Below the pieces are notes generated by a model. The model was not told the origin of the DNA, made no database searches, and saw nothing but the letters and a program-made list of their open reading frames with translations. From Flavobacteriales bacterium UBA7666 (GTDB lineage: Bacteria > Bacteroidota > Bacteroidia > Flavobacteriales_D > Crocinitomicaceae), in assembly GCA_002483265.1 (NCBI GenBank), contig DLHO01000027.1, positions 289,840 through 353,839 on the forward strand: a stretch of DNA of 64,000 nucleotides. The letters are read 5' to 3'. This document shows, piece after piece, positions 15,319-23,768 of the stretch. Positions within the stretch are counted from its first letter, which is position 1. Every line of letters begins with the position of its first letter. The position numbers were made by a program, and so were the translations under genes.

Positions 15319-15344
15319 ATGGCTATCTTTTCGGAGGTAGCCAT
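15319..15344 (+). terminator. Stem-loop between precursor 3 and LanB
   Basis: ATGGCTATCT (15319-15328) pairs with AGGTAGCCAT (15335-15344) through ten pairs including one G-T, around a 6-nt loop. Only CTTTG follows, so read-through into LanB is expected. Confidence 0.55.
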
Positions 15345-15393
15345 GCTTTGATTCAAGAAAAAAAGTGTTGCCTTACAGTATTGAAAAATTACA

Positions 15394-18300
15394 ATGGAAT
15401 ATACCTTTCACGATACCCTTATTATACGCACACCGCTAAGGCCATTTCAATCTTCTTTTTCCGAAGATGAGTTGGTCAGTCTGTTCTCACAAAAAGCTAT
15501 TCAGGAAGCATTGTTCCTTGCTTCACCGAATTTACTGGATGAATTCTGCAAGTGGCAGAGCGGTGCTTTCGAAGGGGAAGAACGGAAGCAAAAACTGGTG
15601 TTTTCCCTGCAGAAATACGCTCTGCGTATGCACAACCGTTGTACTCCCTTCGGTTTGTTTGCCAAATGTGGTATTGTCCGGTGGGGGGATAACAACCAAA
15701 TCATACAGCTGCCCGAAAACCGGTATCGGAAGACTCGCCTTGATATGCATTTTTCTTGTAACCTTGCCAGTGAAATTTCCCGACTTCCTCATGTACGGAC
15801 CCATCTGAAATTCTTTCCGAACAATAGTCTGTATAACGTTGGCAGGCGTTTCCGCTACGTTGAATATACCTATGTCGACGGTAAGCGCAATTACCAGATC
15901 AGTGCAGTTGATCATTCAGAATACATCGATCTTGTATTGCAGGATGCGCGAAATGGTGCTTCCATACAACAACTAGCAGCCATACTGATGCAGTACGATG
16001 CCGAACTTTCTGTAACCGAAACGAAACAATTTATCGAAGAACTCATCGATGCGCAATTGCTCGTCAGTGAACTGGAACCCACTGTCAGCGGCTCTGAGGT
16101 GATGGTTATGCTGGTAAATCGGTTGACCAGTATTCAACAACAAGCAGATTCCGAAGAGCTATCCAATCTGGTTGATTTTTTGGAAAAAACAAGCCGCAAA
16201 TTGGGGCAGATCGATATGAATCTATTCAATGAAATTGGCCACTACACAGAACTACAGGAATTCCTAAAAACCAGTTCCATCCCTTTTGAATTAGGAAAGC
16301 TATTTCAGACGGATCTGTTTATTACAGCGTCTCCCGAAAATCAAACCATTGATCAGGCATTTCAGGGACAACTGAAAACGGTAGTCCGGGTATTGAACCG
16401 ATTGACAGTAAAACCCGATAAAACCCATTTATCAGAATTCAAACGGCAATTTTACGAACGGTACGAAAACGCCGAATTACCCTTATTGACTGTACTTGAC
16501 AATGAATCGGGAATCGGTTATGCCGGTAACTCCAATCATACTGGAGATACAAGTCCACTTATCAGGGATTTTCCTGTGAACTCCAAAATAAGCAACGGCT
16601 TCGAAATGGTCTGGGATCAACGGGAATCGTTTTTACTTCACAAGCTGACACAAGCGCTTAAGGTGAATGCGCAGGTGGTACACATAGGACTTCATGAGTT
16701 GGATTCGTTCCCTGAAAACTGGACTGATTTACCAGACACGTTTCCCGTACAGTTCAACCATACCGGTAATCAGCTTCTGATCAAAGGTATTGGGGGAAGT
16801 AGTGGTGTCAATATGTTAGGTCGCTTCACTACAGGAAACGAACAGATTCGAACAATGGTGGAAGAAATTGCATCTTATGAACAGGCGTTGCATCCGGAAA
16901 AGATCCTTGCCGAAATCGTGCATCTACCAGAAAACCGAACAGGAAATGTACTGTTGCGTTCCTCCTTTCGGAAATATGAGATCCCTTACCTCGCTCAATC
17001 CGAATTGCCCGACGAACAGCAAATAGATCTGAGTGATTTGTATGTTTCTATCCAAAACGACGAACTAGTTCTGCGTTCCGCAAGGTTGAACAAAGAAATC
17101 CTTCCACGACTCGGAAACGCCCACAATTATTCGTTCAACTCACTTCCAGTTTACCATTTCTTATCTGATCTGCAATATACTGGGAAAAGAAGTGGTGTTT
17201 CTTTTGACTGGGGAAAACTGCAAAACGAATTTTCCTTTTTGCCACGTGTTGAAGTGGGAACGGTTATCGTTTCGCTGGCTACTTGGAACGTAAACAAAAT
17301 TGTAATCAAGAAACTGGATAGCCCGGAGAGTCTCCTGGAATGGAAACAGGCCAATCAATTGCCAGACTTGGTATTACTGGTGGAAAGCGACAATGAAATG
17401 CTCATCAATTTTGGGGACAACCTTAGTCTGCAAGGATTCCTGATGCAAATCAAAAACAAATCATCTTTCACACTGAAGGAATTTATATTTTCCCCAGAAA
17501 CAGCACTTGTAAAGGATGACAACGAAAAAAGCTATACCAACGAGTTCATTGCGATTCTGCAGAGAAAAGAAACTCCAGTGGCTATGGAGCGAGCATTCGT
17601 TCAGCGAACGGACACGGCTGTCCCACGCACTTTCGTTCCGGGTTCAGAATGGTTGTATTACAAGCTGTATTGCGGGATCAAAACGGCCGATGAGATCCTC
17701 ACTGATGTCCTGCAACCTTTGTCGGAGAATTTGATCAACGAAAACAGAATAGATTCCTGGTTTTTCATCCGTTATTCCGACCCGGATCCGCACCTTCGAA
17801 TTCGTTTTCACATTCCGGACGCAAGTAATGTTGGTCGGGTAATTGAATTGTTCAGAGAATACCTGCAATCTTACATTGATCAGAATTTGATCTGGAGCAT
17901 ACAACTAGACACCTATCAACGTGAGATAGAACGATACGGCGAGTCGACGATGCTGTTGTCGGAACAATTGTTTTTCCAAGACAGTCTGGCAGCAGTCCAG
18001 CTGCTGAATCTGTTGGGTCCAGATGAAAACGGTCAGCAACTCAGATGGCTTTCAGCTCTCCGATCCGTTGACAACCTGCTGAACGATTTTCGTTTTAATC
18101 TGCAGGAAAAACGCGATCTGATGCATTACCTGAAAACCGCTTTCGGACAAGAATTCAACGTGAACAAACAACTGAATAAATTAATCGACAAGAAATATCG
18201 GTCCGTACAGCGGGAAATAGAAGAGATACTTAACACTTCCAGTGATAAAACGAATGAATGGTATCCGATAATTACCTTGTTGGAGCAGAAGTCCGCAGGA

Positions 18301-18528
18301 ATCCAATCAATTGCTGCCGAACTTTTACGTTTGAATGCAACAGATTCTGCATTGGGCAAAGAGAATCTGGTCAGCAGTTACATTCACATGTTACTGAACC
18401 GTTTGATAAAGAACAAACAGCGAATGCATGAATGGATCCTTTATGATTTTCTCTACCGCACCTACAAGTCTCAATGTGCCCGAGCAGGGCTCAAAGAATC
18501 TGCTGCAGCGATGCTTGGGAGTGAATAG
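15394..18528 (+). CDS. LanB: full-length class I lanthipeptide dehydratase
   Basis: The 1044-residue enzyme is the complete tRNA-Glu-dependent dehydratase. An N-terminal glutamylation domain of about 730 residues includes the hallmark R-x-TPFG (Arg82, NRCTPFGLFAKCG). The C-terminal elimination domain (SpaB_C, residues about 750-1040) begins EWLYYKLYCG and contains DSWFFIRYSDPDPHLRIRFH. The family glutamylates Ser/Thr of the core and then removes glutamate to leave Dha/Dhb for LanC. Length and domain order fit NisB-like enzymes; it is not split as in thiopeptide clusters. It is the only dehydratase here, so it must act on all three Cys-containing precursors. Confidence 0.93.
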   Translation: MEYTFHDTLIIRTPLRPFQSSFSEDELVSLFSQKAIQEALFLASPNLLDEFCKWQSGAFEGEERKQKLVFSLQKYALRMHNRCTPFGLFAKCGIVRWGDNNQIIQLPENRYRKTRLDMHFSCNLASEISRLPHVRTHLKFFPNNSLYNVGRRFRYVEYTYVDGKRNYQISAVDHSEYIDLVLQDARNGASIQQLAAILMQYDAELSVTETKQFIEELIDAQLLVSELEPTVSGSEVMVMLVNRLTSIQQQADSEELSNLVDFLEKTSRKLGQIDMNLFNEIGHYTELQEFLKTSSIPFELGKLFQTDLFITASPENQTIDQAFQGQLKTVVRVLNRLTVKPDKTHLSEFKRQFYERYENAELPLLTVLDNESGIGYAGNSNHTGDTSPLIRDFPVNSKISNGFEMVWDQRESFLLHKLTQALKVNAQVVHIGLHELDSFPENWTDLPDTFPVQFNHTGNQLLIKGIGGSSGVNMLGRFTTGNEQIRTMVEEIASYEQALHPEKILAEIVHLPENRTGNVLLRSSFRKYEIPYLAQSELPDEQQIDLSDLYVSIQNDELVLRSARLNKEILPRLGNAHNYSFNSLPVYHFLSDLQYTGKRSGVSFDWGKLQNEFSFLPRVEVGTVIVSLATWNVNKIVIKKLDSPESLLEWKQANQLPDLVLLVESDNEMLINFGDNLSLQGFLMQIKNKSSFTLKEFIFSPETALVKDDNEKSYTNEFIAILQRKETPVAMERAFVQRTDTAVPRTFVPGSEWLYYKLYCGIKTADEILTDVLQPLSENLINENRIDSWFFIRYSDPDPHLRIRFHIPDASNVGRVIELFREYLQSYIDQNLIWSIQLDTYQREIERYGESTMLLSEQLFFQDSLAAVQLLNLLGPDENGQQLRWLSALRSVDNLLNDFRFNLQEKRDLMHYLKTAFGQEFNVNKQLNKLIDKKYRSVQREIEEILNTSSDKTNEWYPIITLLEQKSAGIQSIAAELLRLNATDSALGKENLVSSYIHMLLNRLIKNKQRMHEWILYDFLYRTYKSQCARAGLKESAAAMLGSE

Positions 18529-18584
18529 TGATTTTAGACGTGCCAGGTCGACCAGAATGGGGTTCGGAAAAATGGTATTCGGGT

Positions 18585-18809
18585 CTAATCCAAAAAACCA
18601 ATGACCAATCGATTGACCCGCTCATATTTGTAAGTTTTTCGGTAAGGACAGTAAATGATTTGGGCTCCGAGCTCACGCATGAACCGAAGGTATTCCCCAC
18701 AGGTGCTCCTGGAAATTTCCAGTTTTCGGGCAAAATCCTGCATACTTCCAGTAGATTCAATCCGGATCAAGTAATCCATATACTTTAAGCGTTCTATTTG
18801 TTTGTGCAT
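18585..18809 (-). CDS. Small helix-turn-helix DNA-binding protein
   Basis: This 74-residue protein (MHKQIERLKYMDYLIRIEST, then FARKLEISRSTCGEYLRFMRELGAQI) has the layout of a single winged-type HTH with a recognition helix in ISRSTCGEYLRFM and a short basic/aromatic end (YCPYRKTYKYE). Proteins of this size and pattern are common next to Gly-Gly RiPP precursors in Bacteroidetes; that is from memory of the group, and their role is unknown. It lies convergent to LanB, 56 nt beyond its stop. It is an alternative candidate to the TPR-AraC protein for binding the cluster's palindromes. Confidence 0.7.
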   Translation of the reverse strand: MHKQIERLKYMDYLIRIESTGSMQDFARKLEISRSTCGEYLRFMRELGAQIIYCPYRKTYKYERVNRLVIGFLD

Positions 18810-18843
18810 AGGGCTTCTCCATTTAGAATAATTCGACCTTCAC

Positions 18844-18879
18844 AGCGCGATTCAAACTTGTATGGTCGCGCTTTTTTTT
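18844..18879 (+). terminator. Rho-independent terminator on the LanB strand, beyond the small HTH gene
   Basis: AGCGCGA (18844-18850) pairs perfectly with TCGCGCT (18866-18872) and is followed by an unbroken run of T to 18879. No terminator is seen between LanB and the HTH gene, so LanB transcripts may run antisense through the HTH gene before stopping here. Confidence 0.7.
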
Positions 18880-19072
18880 GACAAATATTCCACCTTAGAG
18901 AGTGAGAAAAAAGACTCTGAGTTGTCTATTCATGAATTATCTGACAGATATTTCATAAATTATTTATTGTGTAAATGGGGTTTAAGTGATTGATTATCAA
19001 ATATATGAACAGGGGCAAATCAGCCGCCACATCCATTTGTCAAAAAACCGACATTCGTATCCCTTACAAGCC

Positions 19073-19080
19073 TATGTTTG
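19073..19080 (+). promoter_or_regulatory. -7 box of the 76-residue peptide gene
   Basis: TATGTTTG matches TAnnTTTG exactly and lies 26 nt before ATG 19107. The stretch where an operator would sit at the cluster spacing (19044-19064) matches only part of one half-site, so this gene seems to be outside the palindrome regulon. Confidence 0.5.
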
Positions 19081-19106
19081 TAGAACAATTTTAAAACATT
19101 AAAAGC

Positions 19107-19337
19107 ATGAAGTCTTCAACGTTTGAATTATTCACCAGCAAAGTCCTTTCAAAGGCATCTTCTATCCGTATTGTAGGTGGTGATGACACATCCGGAATTC
19201 CAATAGGAACTGACCTCCTTTTAGGCGGTGGAACGAGACCGAAAACAACACCCATCAGCTCAACGGCAACGCATATCAAAAATGAGGATTGGGATGGTGT
19301 TGATGAGTCTGCGACAATTGAATTCATAAAACCGTAA
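19107..19337 (+). CDS. Candidate Gly-Gly RiPP precursor without Cys
   Basis: The 76-residue peptide begins MKSSTFELFTSKVLSKASSI and reaches RIVGG (Gly24-Gly25), in keeping with Gly-Gly leaders of Bacteroidetes RiPPs. A second possible cut is LLLGGG (residues 37-42). The remainder is rich in Thr/Ser, Asp and Glu (TRPKTTPISSTATH, then NEDWDGVDESATIEF) and has no Cys, so it could be a substrate of the ATP-grasp ligase but not of LanC. It has its own -7 box. No modifying gene lies beside it; GwsG is 7.3 kb away. An ordinary small protein is the alternative. Confidence 0.5.
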   Translation: MKSSTFELFTSKVLSKASSIRIVGGDDTSGIPIGTDLLLGGGTRPKTTPISSTATHIKNEDWDGVDESATIEFIKP

Positions 19338-19489
19338 GTGTTTTTGTGATTTTCAATTCGATCTAATCTACTATTACTACTTTCCTATAGGGAACAGGTT
19401 TGCATGTTACTGTGAAATTGCTCATCCTTGCCCTCAAATCCTCGCCAAAGTATTCGGCTTTTGTAGAGGTAGATTCCCCAAACTCAAAC

Positions 19490-20026
19490 CTAAACTACCT
19501 CGATCACATGTTTTGACCTCAATCCATTTGGAATGATTTGTATCTCCAGTTGCGCGTGCTTGTTTGGTTCCACTTGAACAATGAGTTTGTCGGATTTATC
19601 CCTTTTGGTACCAATTTCCACTTCATAAGTTCCCGGATCCAAGGCCATAAAAACCGTTTTTCCGGAATCGATCTTTCCTTTTTGTTCGCCATTGATAAAG
19701 ATCGCACTGGCAATCAAGCGGTTTTGCATTTGTTTTTGGCGCATGAAATGAATGCCGCTTTTATTGAAATGATCATTATCAATAAGTGAATCCATTGTGG
19801 AACGTTTCCGGTTGCGAATCAGCTTGAGGATGAACATCAAAATAACCAAGGGAAGCAATAGGCTCAGAAAAGAAAGTGACCCTACAATGGCAATCGGGTA
19901 TTTATCACCCGGATTTGGCGCAATCAGCTCAATCCAAAACCTGGTTGGATAGGATTCCATGAACAAAGATCCAATAGAAAGAATCAACGCCGCAAAAATG
20001 TAGATGTAAATGAGAATACGACTCAT
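19490..20026 (-). CDS. Two-helix membrane protein with PEGA-like C-terminal domain
   Basis: From ATG 20026 (MSRILIYIYIFAALI) the protein has 178 residues: two transmembrane helices (about residues 5-22 and 45-70), a basic linker, then a small beta domain with FINGEQKGKIDSGKTVFM and DPGTYEVEIGTKRDKSDKL, like the PEGA repeats that carry a G-x-Y-x-V-x-V pattern. The function is unknown. Its last 50 residues match the remnant at 3144-3314, on the other side of the RiPP island. The longer frame to 20083 runs through an AT-rich spacer and is not used. Confidence 0.7.
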   Translation of the reverse strand: MSRILIYIYIFAALILSIGSLFMESYPTRFWIELIAPNPGDKYPIAIVGSLSFLSLLLPLVILMFILKLIRNRKRSTMDSLIDNDHFNKSGIHFMRQKQMQNRLIASAIFINGEQKGKIDSGKTVFMALDPGTYEVEIGTKRDKSDKLIVQVEPNKHAQLEIQIIPNGLRSKHVIEVV

Positions 20027-20069
20027 AGTTGATTCATTTGAGGCTAAGATAAAACTTCTTCCTTTAAAC

Positions 20070-20101
20070 CAGTAGGGGCGCAATTAATCGCGCCCCTACT
20101 G
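20070..20101. repeat. Perfect GGGGCG palindrome between ABC exporter and downstream gene
   Basis: CAGTAGGGGCGC (20070-20081) pairs perfectly with 20090-20101 around an 8-nt AT-only loop. It may end the ABC exporter transcript, although no T run follows. A related palindrome with the same GGGGCG core lies at 53366-53403, which suggests a dispersed element. Confidence 0.65.
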
Positions 20102-20116
20102 AAGATTATTGTTTTT

Positions 20117-21874
20117 TTACTCCGCAGCAACCTCCCGGCGTTCACCAATCTGTTGTCTCCACATTGCGTAATACAAGCCTTTTTCATCCAATAATTCGCT
20201 GTGTTTACCGGTTTCGATGATGACACCTTTCTCCAATACAAAAATGCGGTCGGCATGCATAATAGTCGATAAGCGGTGCGCGATCAGAACGGTGATGTGT
20301 TCTTTTTTATCCGTGATCTCGCGAATGGTATTCGAAATAGCTTCTTCAGTCAAGGAATCCAAAGCAGAAGTTGCTTCGTCGAAAACCATCAATCTCGGGT
20401 GGCGCAGCAATGCACGGGCAATTGATAAACGTTGCTTTTCACCACCGCTCAGTTTCATTCCGCCTTCTCCGATTACGGTGTCCACTCCGTTTTCACTGCG
20501 CGCGATGAGGTTCGTACACGATGCTTTTCTTAATGCCTCATCGATTTCTGCGACGGTTGCATCTGGTTTTACGAACAATAGATTCTCTCTGATCGTTCCG
20601 GAAAACAATTGTGTGTCTTGCGTTACAAATCCCAATTGCTGCTGCAATTCTTCCTTGTCAATTTCCGCACTGCTTACTCCGTTATAAGTAATGTCTCCGC
20701 TTGGAGCACTGTACAAACCAACCAATAGTTTCACCAAAGTACTTTTTCCTGATCCGCTTGGCCCTACGAAAGCAATCGTTTCACCTTTATTCACTTCAAA
20801 GGAAATATTGGTTAAAGCATCGTAAGAAGCAGTTTTGTGACGGAATCCTACCTGGTTGAAAGCCAATTTTTCAATGGCATTTAATTGGGTAGGTTTCGTA
20901 GGCTTTACTTCGATTGGGGTATTGATAATTTGCTCAAAGTTGTGCAAAGATGCTTCTGCTTCACGGTAGGAAATAATCACATTCCCCACTTCCTGCAAAG
21001 GCCCGAAGATGAAGAACGAATAGAACTGCAGGGTCATGATTTGACCAACTGTCAGGGTGTGTCTGAAAATCAGGAACATCAGGAAGAACATGATTGACTG
21101 GCGCATCAAATTCACAAAGGTTCCCTGGGTGAAGGAAATACTTCTTACCTGACGTACTTTCTTCAATTCGAGCAAAAGGATTTTACGCGTTGCGTCATTC
21201 AATCGCTCTGTTTCCTGTGTTGCAAGACCCAAGCTTTTGACCAATTCAATATTGCGCAAACTTTCGGTAGTACTTCCCGCCAATTGATTTGTTTCCTTCA
21301 CAATGGTAGTTTGTACTTTTTTTATGCGTTTGGACAGTTTATTAGTAATATAACTCAACAACAAGGCCGAACCCAGGTACACAACTATCAATCCGGGATG
21401 CACGCTTAAGGCGTAAACAATCACGAAAACCAATCCTACGATCGAAGTAAAGAGGATGTTTACGAAGTTCATGATGAACCTTTCGTTGTCACTCCGTACT
21501 TTTTGCAGAATGTTCAGTGTTTCACCACTTCGTTTGTCCTCAAATTCGCTGAATGGAATTTGTAGGGTGTGTTTCAAACCATCCGTATAGATGTCAGCAC
21601 CTACTTTTTGAATAGTCAGGTTTACAGTATAATCCTGAAATGCTTTTGCAATCCGGCTCACCATGGCAGCTCCGATCGCAAGTGCGATTAAGTAACCGAC
21701 TCCGGTAAGGAATTCATTTTGCGTATAATCATCCGGATGAGTGGCATATTTATCCAATAATCTTCCGAAAATGTAAGGGTCTAACAGGGAGAATGATTGG
21801 TTGATACTGGCTAGTATCATGGAAAGGAAAACGAGTCCTTTGTAACGTTTTAAATAGGATACGAGTATTTTCAT
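20117..21874 (-). CDS. ABC exporter, fused membrane and ATPase domains (MsbA/LmrA type)
   Basis: The 585-residue protein has a six-helix type I exporter domain (residues 1-310) and an ATPase domain with Walker A GPSGSGKST, Q-loop FVTQDTQLF, signature LSGGEKQR, Walker B LMVFDEATSALD and H-loop IAHRLST. It lacks the C39 domain of the RiPP exporter. Length and motifs fit a homodimeric lipid or multidrug exporter; the substrate is unknown. The gene stands alone, 90 nt from the next gene, with a palindrome in between, so a role in RiPP immunity is possible but has no direct support. Confidence 0.88.
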   Translation of the reverse strand: MKILVSYLKRYKGLVFLSMILASINQSFSLLDPYIFGRLLDKYATHPDDYTQNEFLTGVGYLIALAIGAAMVSRIAKAFQDYTVNLTIQKVGADIYTDGLKHTLQIPFSEFEDKRSGETLNILQKVRSDNERFIMNFVNILFTSIVGLVFVIVYALSVHPGLIVVYLGSALLLSYITNKLSKRIKKVQTTIVKETNQLAGSTTESLRNIELVKSLGLATQETERLNDATRKILLLELKKVRQVRSISFTQGTFVNLMRQSIMFFLMFLIFRHTLTVGQIMTLQFYSFFIFGPLQEVGNVIISYREAEASLHNFEQIINTPIEVKPTKPTQLNAIEKLAFNQVGFRHKTASYDALTNISFEVNKGETIAFVGPSGSGKSTLVKLLVGLYSAPSGDITYNGVSSAEIDKEELQQQLGFVTQDTQLFSGTIRENLLFVKPDATVAEIDEALRKASCTNLIARSENGVDTVIGEGGMKLSGGEKQRLSIARALLRHPRLMVFDEATSALDSLTEEAISNTIREITDKKEHITVLIAHRLSTIMHADRIFVLEKGVIIETGKHSELLDEKGLYYAMWRQQIGERREVAAE

Positions 21875-21960
21875 AGAAATCTAAAATTGGTGTTTTTTTC
21901 CTGAAGAATGAATGTTATTGAAAAAAATTGGAGTCTGAATTGTTGTTTCAACAGGAGATG

Positions 21961-21968
21961 CAAAAGTA
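21961..21968 (-). promoter_or_regulatory. Putative -7 box of the ABC exporter gene
   Basis: On the minus strand TACTTTTG matches TAnnTTTG exactly, 86 nt before the ABC exporter start. A clear -33 element is not seen. Confidence 0.35.
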
Positions 21969-21988
21969 ATAAAAAGTTGCGGAATTTA

Positions 21989-22118
21989 AACCACATAGGC
22001 TCATAGAAAACATAGAATAAATAGTGTAATAGAACCATACAATTTCTTTTGTTTTACCAACTATGTATTCTCTGTTTCTATGCGCCTTCGCTGGAGCTAC
22101 TGCGTAAGCGTTGTGGTT
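21989..22118. repeat. MITE-like imperfect inverted repeat element, about 130 bp
   Basis: The ends AACCACA and TGTGGTT are inverted. Inside them, GGCTCATAGAAAACATAGAA (21998 onward) is largely complementary to the stretch ending TCTGTTTCTATGCGCC near 22084. No protein is encoded. The tips and the repeated CATAGA words resemble short non-autonomous repeats that I recall from Flavobacteriales genomes. It fills most of the 311-nt space between two convergently unrelated operons. Confidence 0.5.
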
Positions 22119-22124
22119 CACAAG

Positions 22125-22158
22125 AAGCCTCCCTTCAGTTTGATCCGAAGAGAGGCTT
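22125..22158 (-). terminator. Terminator-like hairpin after the multidrug efflux operon
   Basis: AAGCCTCCCTTC pairs with GAAGAGAGGCTT (one mismatch) across a 10-nt loop, 28 nt past the MFS stop. The following T tract is weak on both strands. Confidence 0.5.
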
Positions 22159-22185
22159 TGTTTATTATTAGGGTGTAACTCAAAT

Positions 22186-23766
22186 TTAGTGACCGTCTGA
22201 TACAACAGCTTTTGCACCTTTTTTGTAGCGGATTAAAAATACTACGGGAACACAGATCAGGATCAAACATGCGACCATGAAGAATCCGTGATTGTAACTT
22301 ACCAGCATTTGCTGCCTAGTCAATAAACCGTCCATTTGACGATTGGCCATTTCAGCCGCTTCAACCGTATCGTATCCTTTTGAAAGGAAATTCTGAGTCA
22401 GCAACTGAATGCGTTCAGAAACTCCTTCGCTGTATTGATTGATGTAACCAATCATATTTCCGCGAACCATGGCATTGGTATTTGTTAAATACACATTGAT
22501 CAAAGCAATCCCCACAGATCCACCCAGCTGGCGAATCATGTTTGCCAAACCAATCGCTTGCGGCATGTCTTTCGGATTTAATCCCTGAACTGCCAAAGAA
22601 AGGATTGGTGACATCATGAAGGCCATCCCGAAACCACGCAATACGAACGGAAGATAGAAATTGCCTTCCGAAGAATCCGGTGACGAGAACGCAAGCATCA
22701 TCACGAAGGTAAAAGTCATTCCAATTCCAAAGAGAATCACCGTTTTAGGGTTCATTCCTCCTCCCAGTAATCGGCCTACCAATGGCATGGCGACGGCTGT
22801 ACAAAGCGCCCCGGGAATCATAAACATTCCTGTTTGTGTGGCTGTCCAACCCAATGAGATTTGCACAAATAACGGGAAGATAAATACCGTTCCGAAAAGC
22901 ATCAACCCGAGCAAAAAGTTCATAATGGAACCCATGATCATGTTGTAGTTTTTGTACAAGCGGATGTTTACTGCCGGATAATCAATGCGCAACTCCCGAA
23001 TAATGAATGCCGTTAAACTCGCTACCGCAATAATGGTCATTGCAGTAATCTCATGGCTTTCAAACCAATCATCAGCTGTTCCTTCTTCCAATACATATTG
23101 AATGGAGCCCACGGAAACGACCAGGAATAAAATTCCCCACCAGTCGATCTTCCGGGGCCTGACGGCGCCAACCCGATCGGTGACATAGCGATAACTTAAG
23201 ATGGTTGCTGTAATACCAATTGGAATATTCACAAAGAAAATCCAATGCCAGGAGAAGTTGTCAGTAATGTAACCACCAAGAGTTGGCCCGAAGGTTGGCC
23301 CAAGGATTAGTCCCATCCCGAAAATAGCATTTGCCGTAGAGATTTTTTCCGGAGGGAAGGCTCCAATGATAATCGATTGTGCCGTTGAAAGCAAACCACC
23401 ACCACCTAAACCTTGCACAAATCTCCAGAAAACTAAGGTCCAAAGATCCGTGGAAAGACCACACATCAGGGACGCTACCGTAAAGATCACAACGGAGCCG
23501 GTAAAGTAATTTCGACGACCGAAAAAGTCGCTGAGCATACTCGTCAATGGAATAATAATCACGTTTGAAATAGCATAAGCTGTTACAACCCAGGCAATTT
23601 CTGTTGTTGTTGCACCTACGTTACCACTGATTTCGCGTAATGAAACGTTTACAATGGTCGTATCGAGTAACTCGAGAATGGCACAACTGATTGCCGTGAT
23701 GACTAAGATCCACTTTTCAGCTCCCGTCGGATAAACGATGGGTGTTTTTAAAGCAGGAACTTCCAC
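22186..23766 (-). CDS. MFS drug transporter, DHA2/EmrB-QacA family
   Basis: The 526-residue protein has 14 predicted membrane helices and the motifs of proton-driven drug exporters: LDTTIVNVSLREI in helix 1, LSDFFGRRNYF in the first inner loop, and GFGGGLL-like text near WRFVQGLGGGGLL. It is the inner membrane pump of the tripartite system with the HlyD and TolC genes just upstream. The start is GTG 23766 (no ATG nearby fits), only 2 nt after the HlyD stop. It is last of four genes under TetR control. Confidence 0.9.
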   Translation of the reverse strand: MEVPALKTPIVYPTGAEKWILVITAISCAILELLDTTIVNVSLREISGNVGATTTEIAWVVTAYAISNVIIIPLTSMLSDFFGRRNYFTGSVVIFTVASLMCGLSTDLWTLVFWRFVQGLGGGGLLSTAQSIIIGAFPPEKISTANAIFGMGLILGPTFGPTLGGYITDNFSWHWIFFVNIPIGITATILSYRYVTDRVGAVRPRKIDWWGILFLVVSVGSIQYVLEEGTADDWFESHEITAMTIIAVASLTAFIIRELRIDYPAVNIRLYKNYNMIMGSIMNFLLGLMLFGTVFIFPLFVQISLGWTATQTGMFMIPGALCTAVAMPLVGRLLGGGMNPKTVILFGIGMTFTFVMMLAFSSPDSSEGNFYLPFVLRGFGMAFMMSPILSLAVQGLNPKDMPQAIGLANMIRQLGGSVGIALINVYLTNTNAMVRGNMIGYINQYSEGVSERIQLLTQNFLSKGYDTVEAAEMANRQMDGLLTRQQMLVSYNHGFFMVACLILICVPVVFLIRYKKGAKAVVSDGH

Positions 23767-23768
23767 AA

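Noticed and set aside
19044..19064. Fourth copy of the 21-bp operator upstream of the 76-residue peptide
   Set aside because: At the required 8-nt spacing only AA-CCG of one half-site matches and the other half is absent.
21948..22217. 89-codon minus-strand frame over the MITE-like element
   Set aside because: It runs through inverted repeats and a hairpin, overlaps the MFS gene end, and has no protein-like features.
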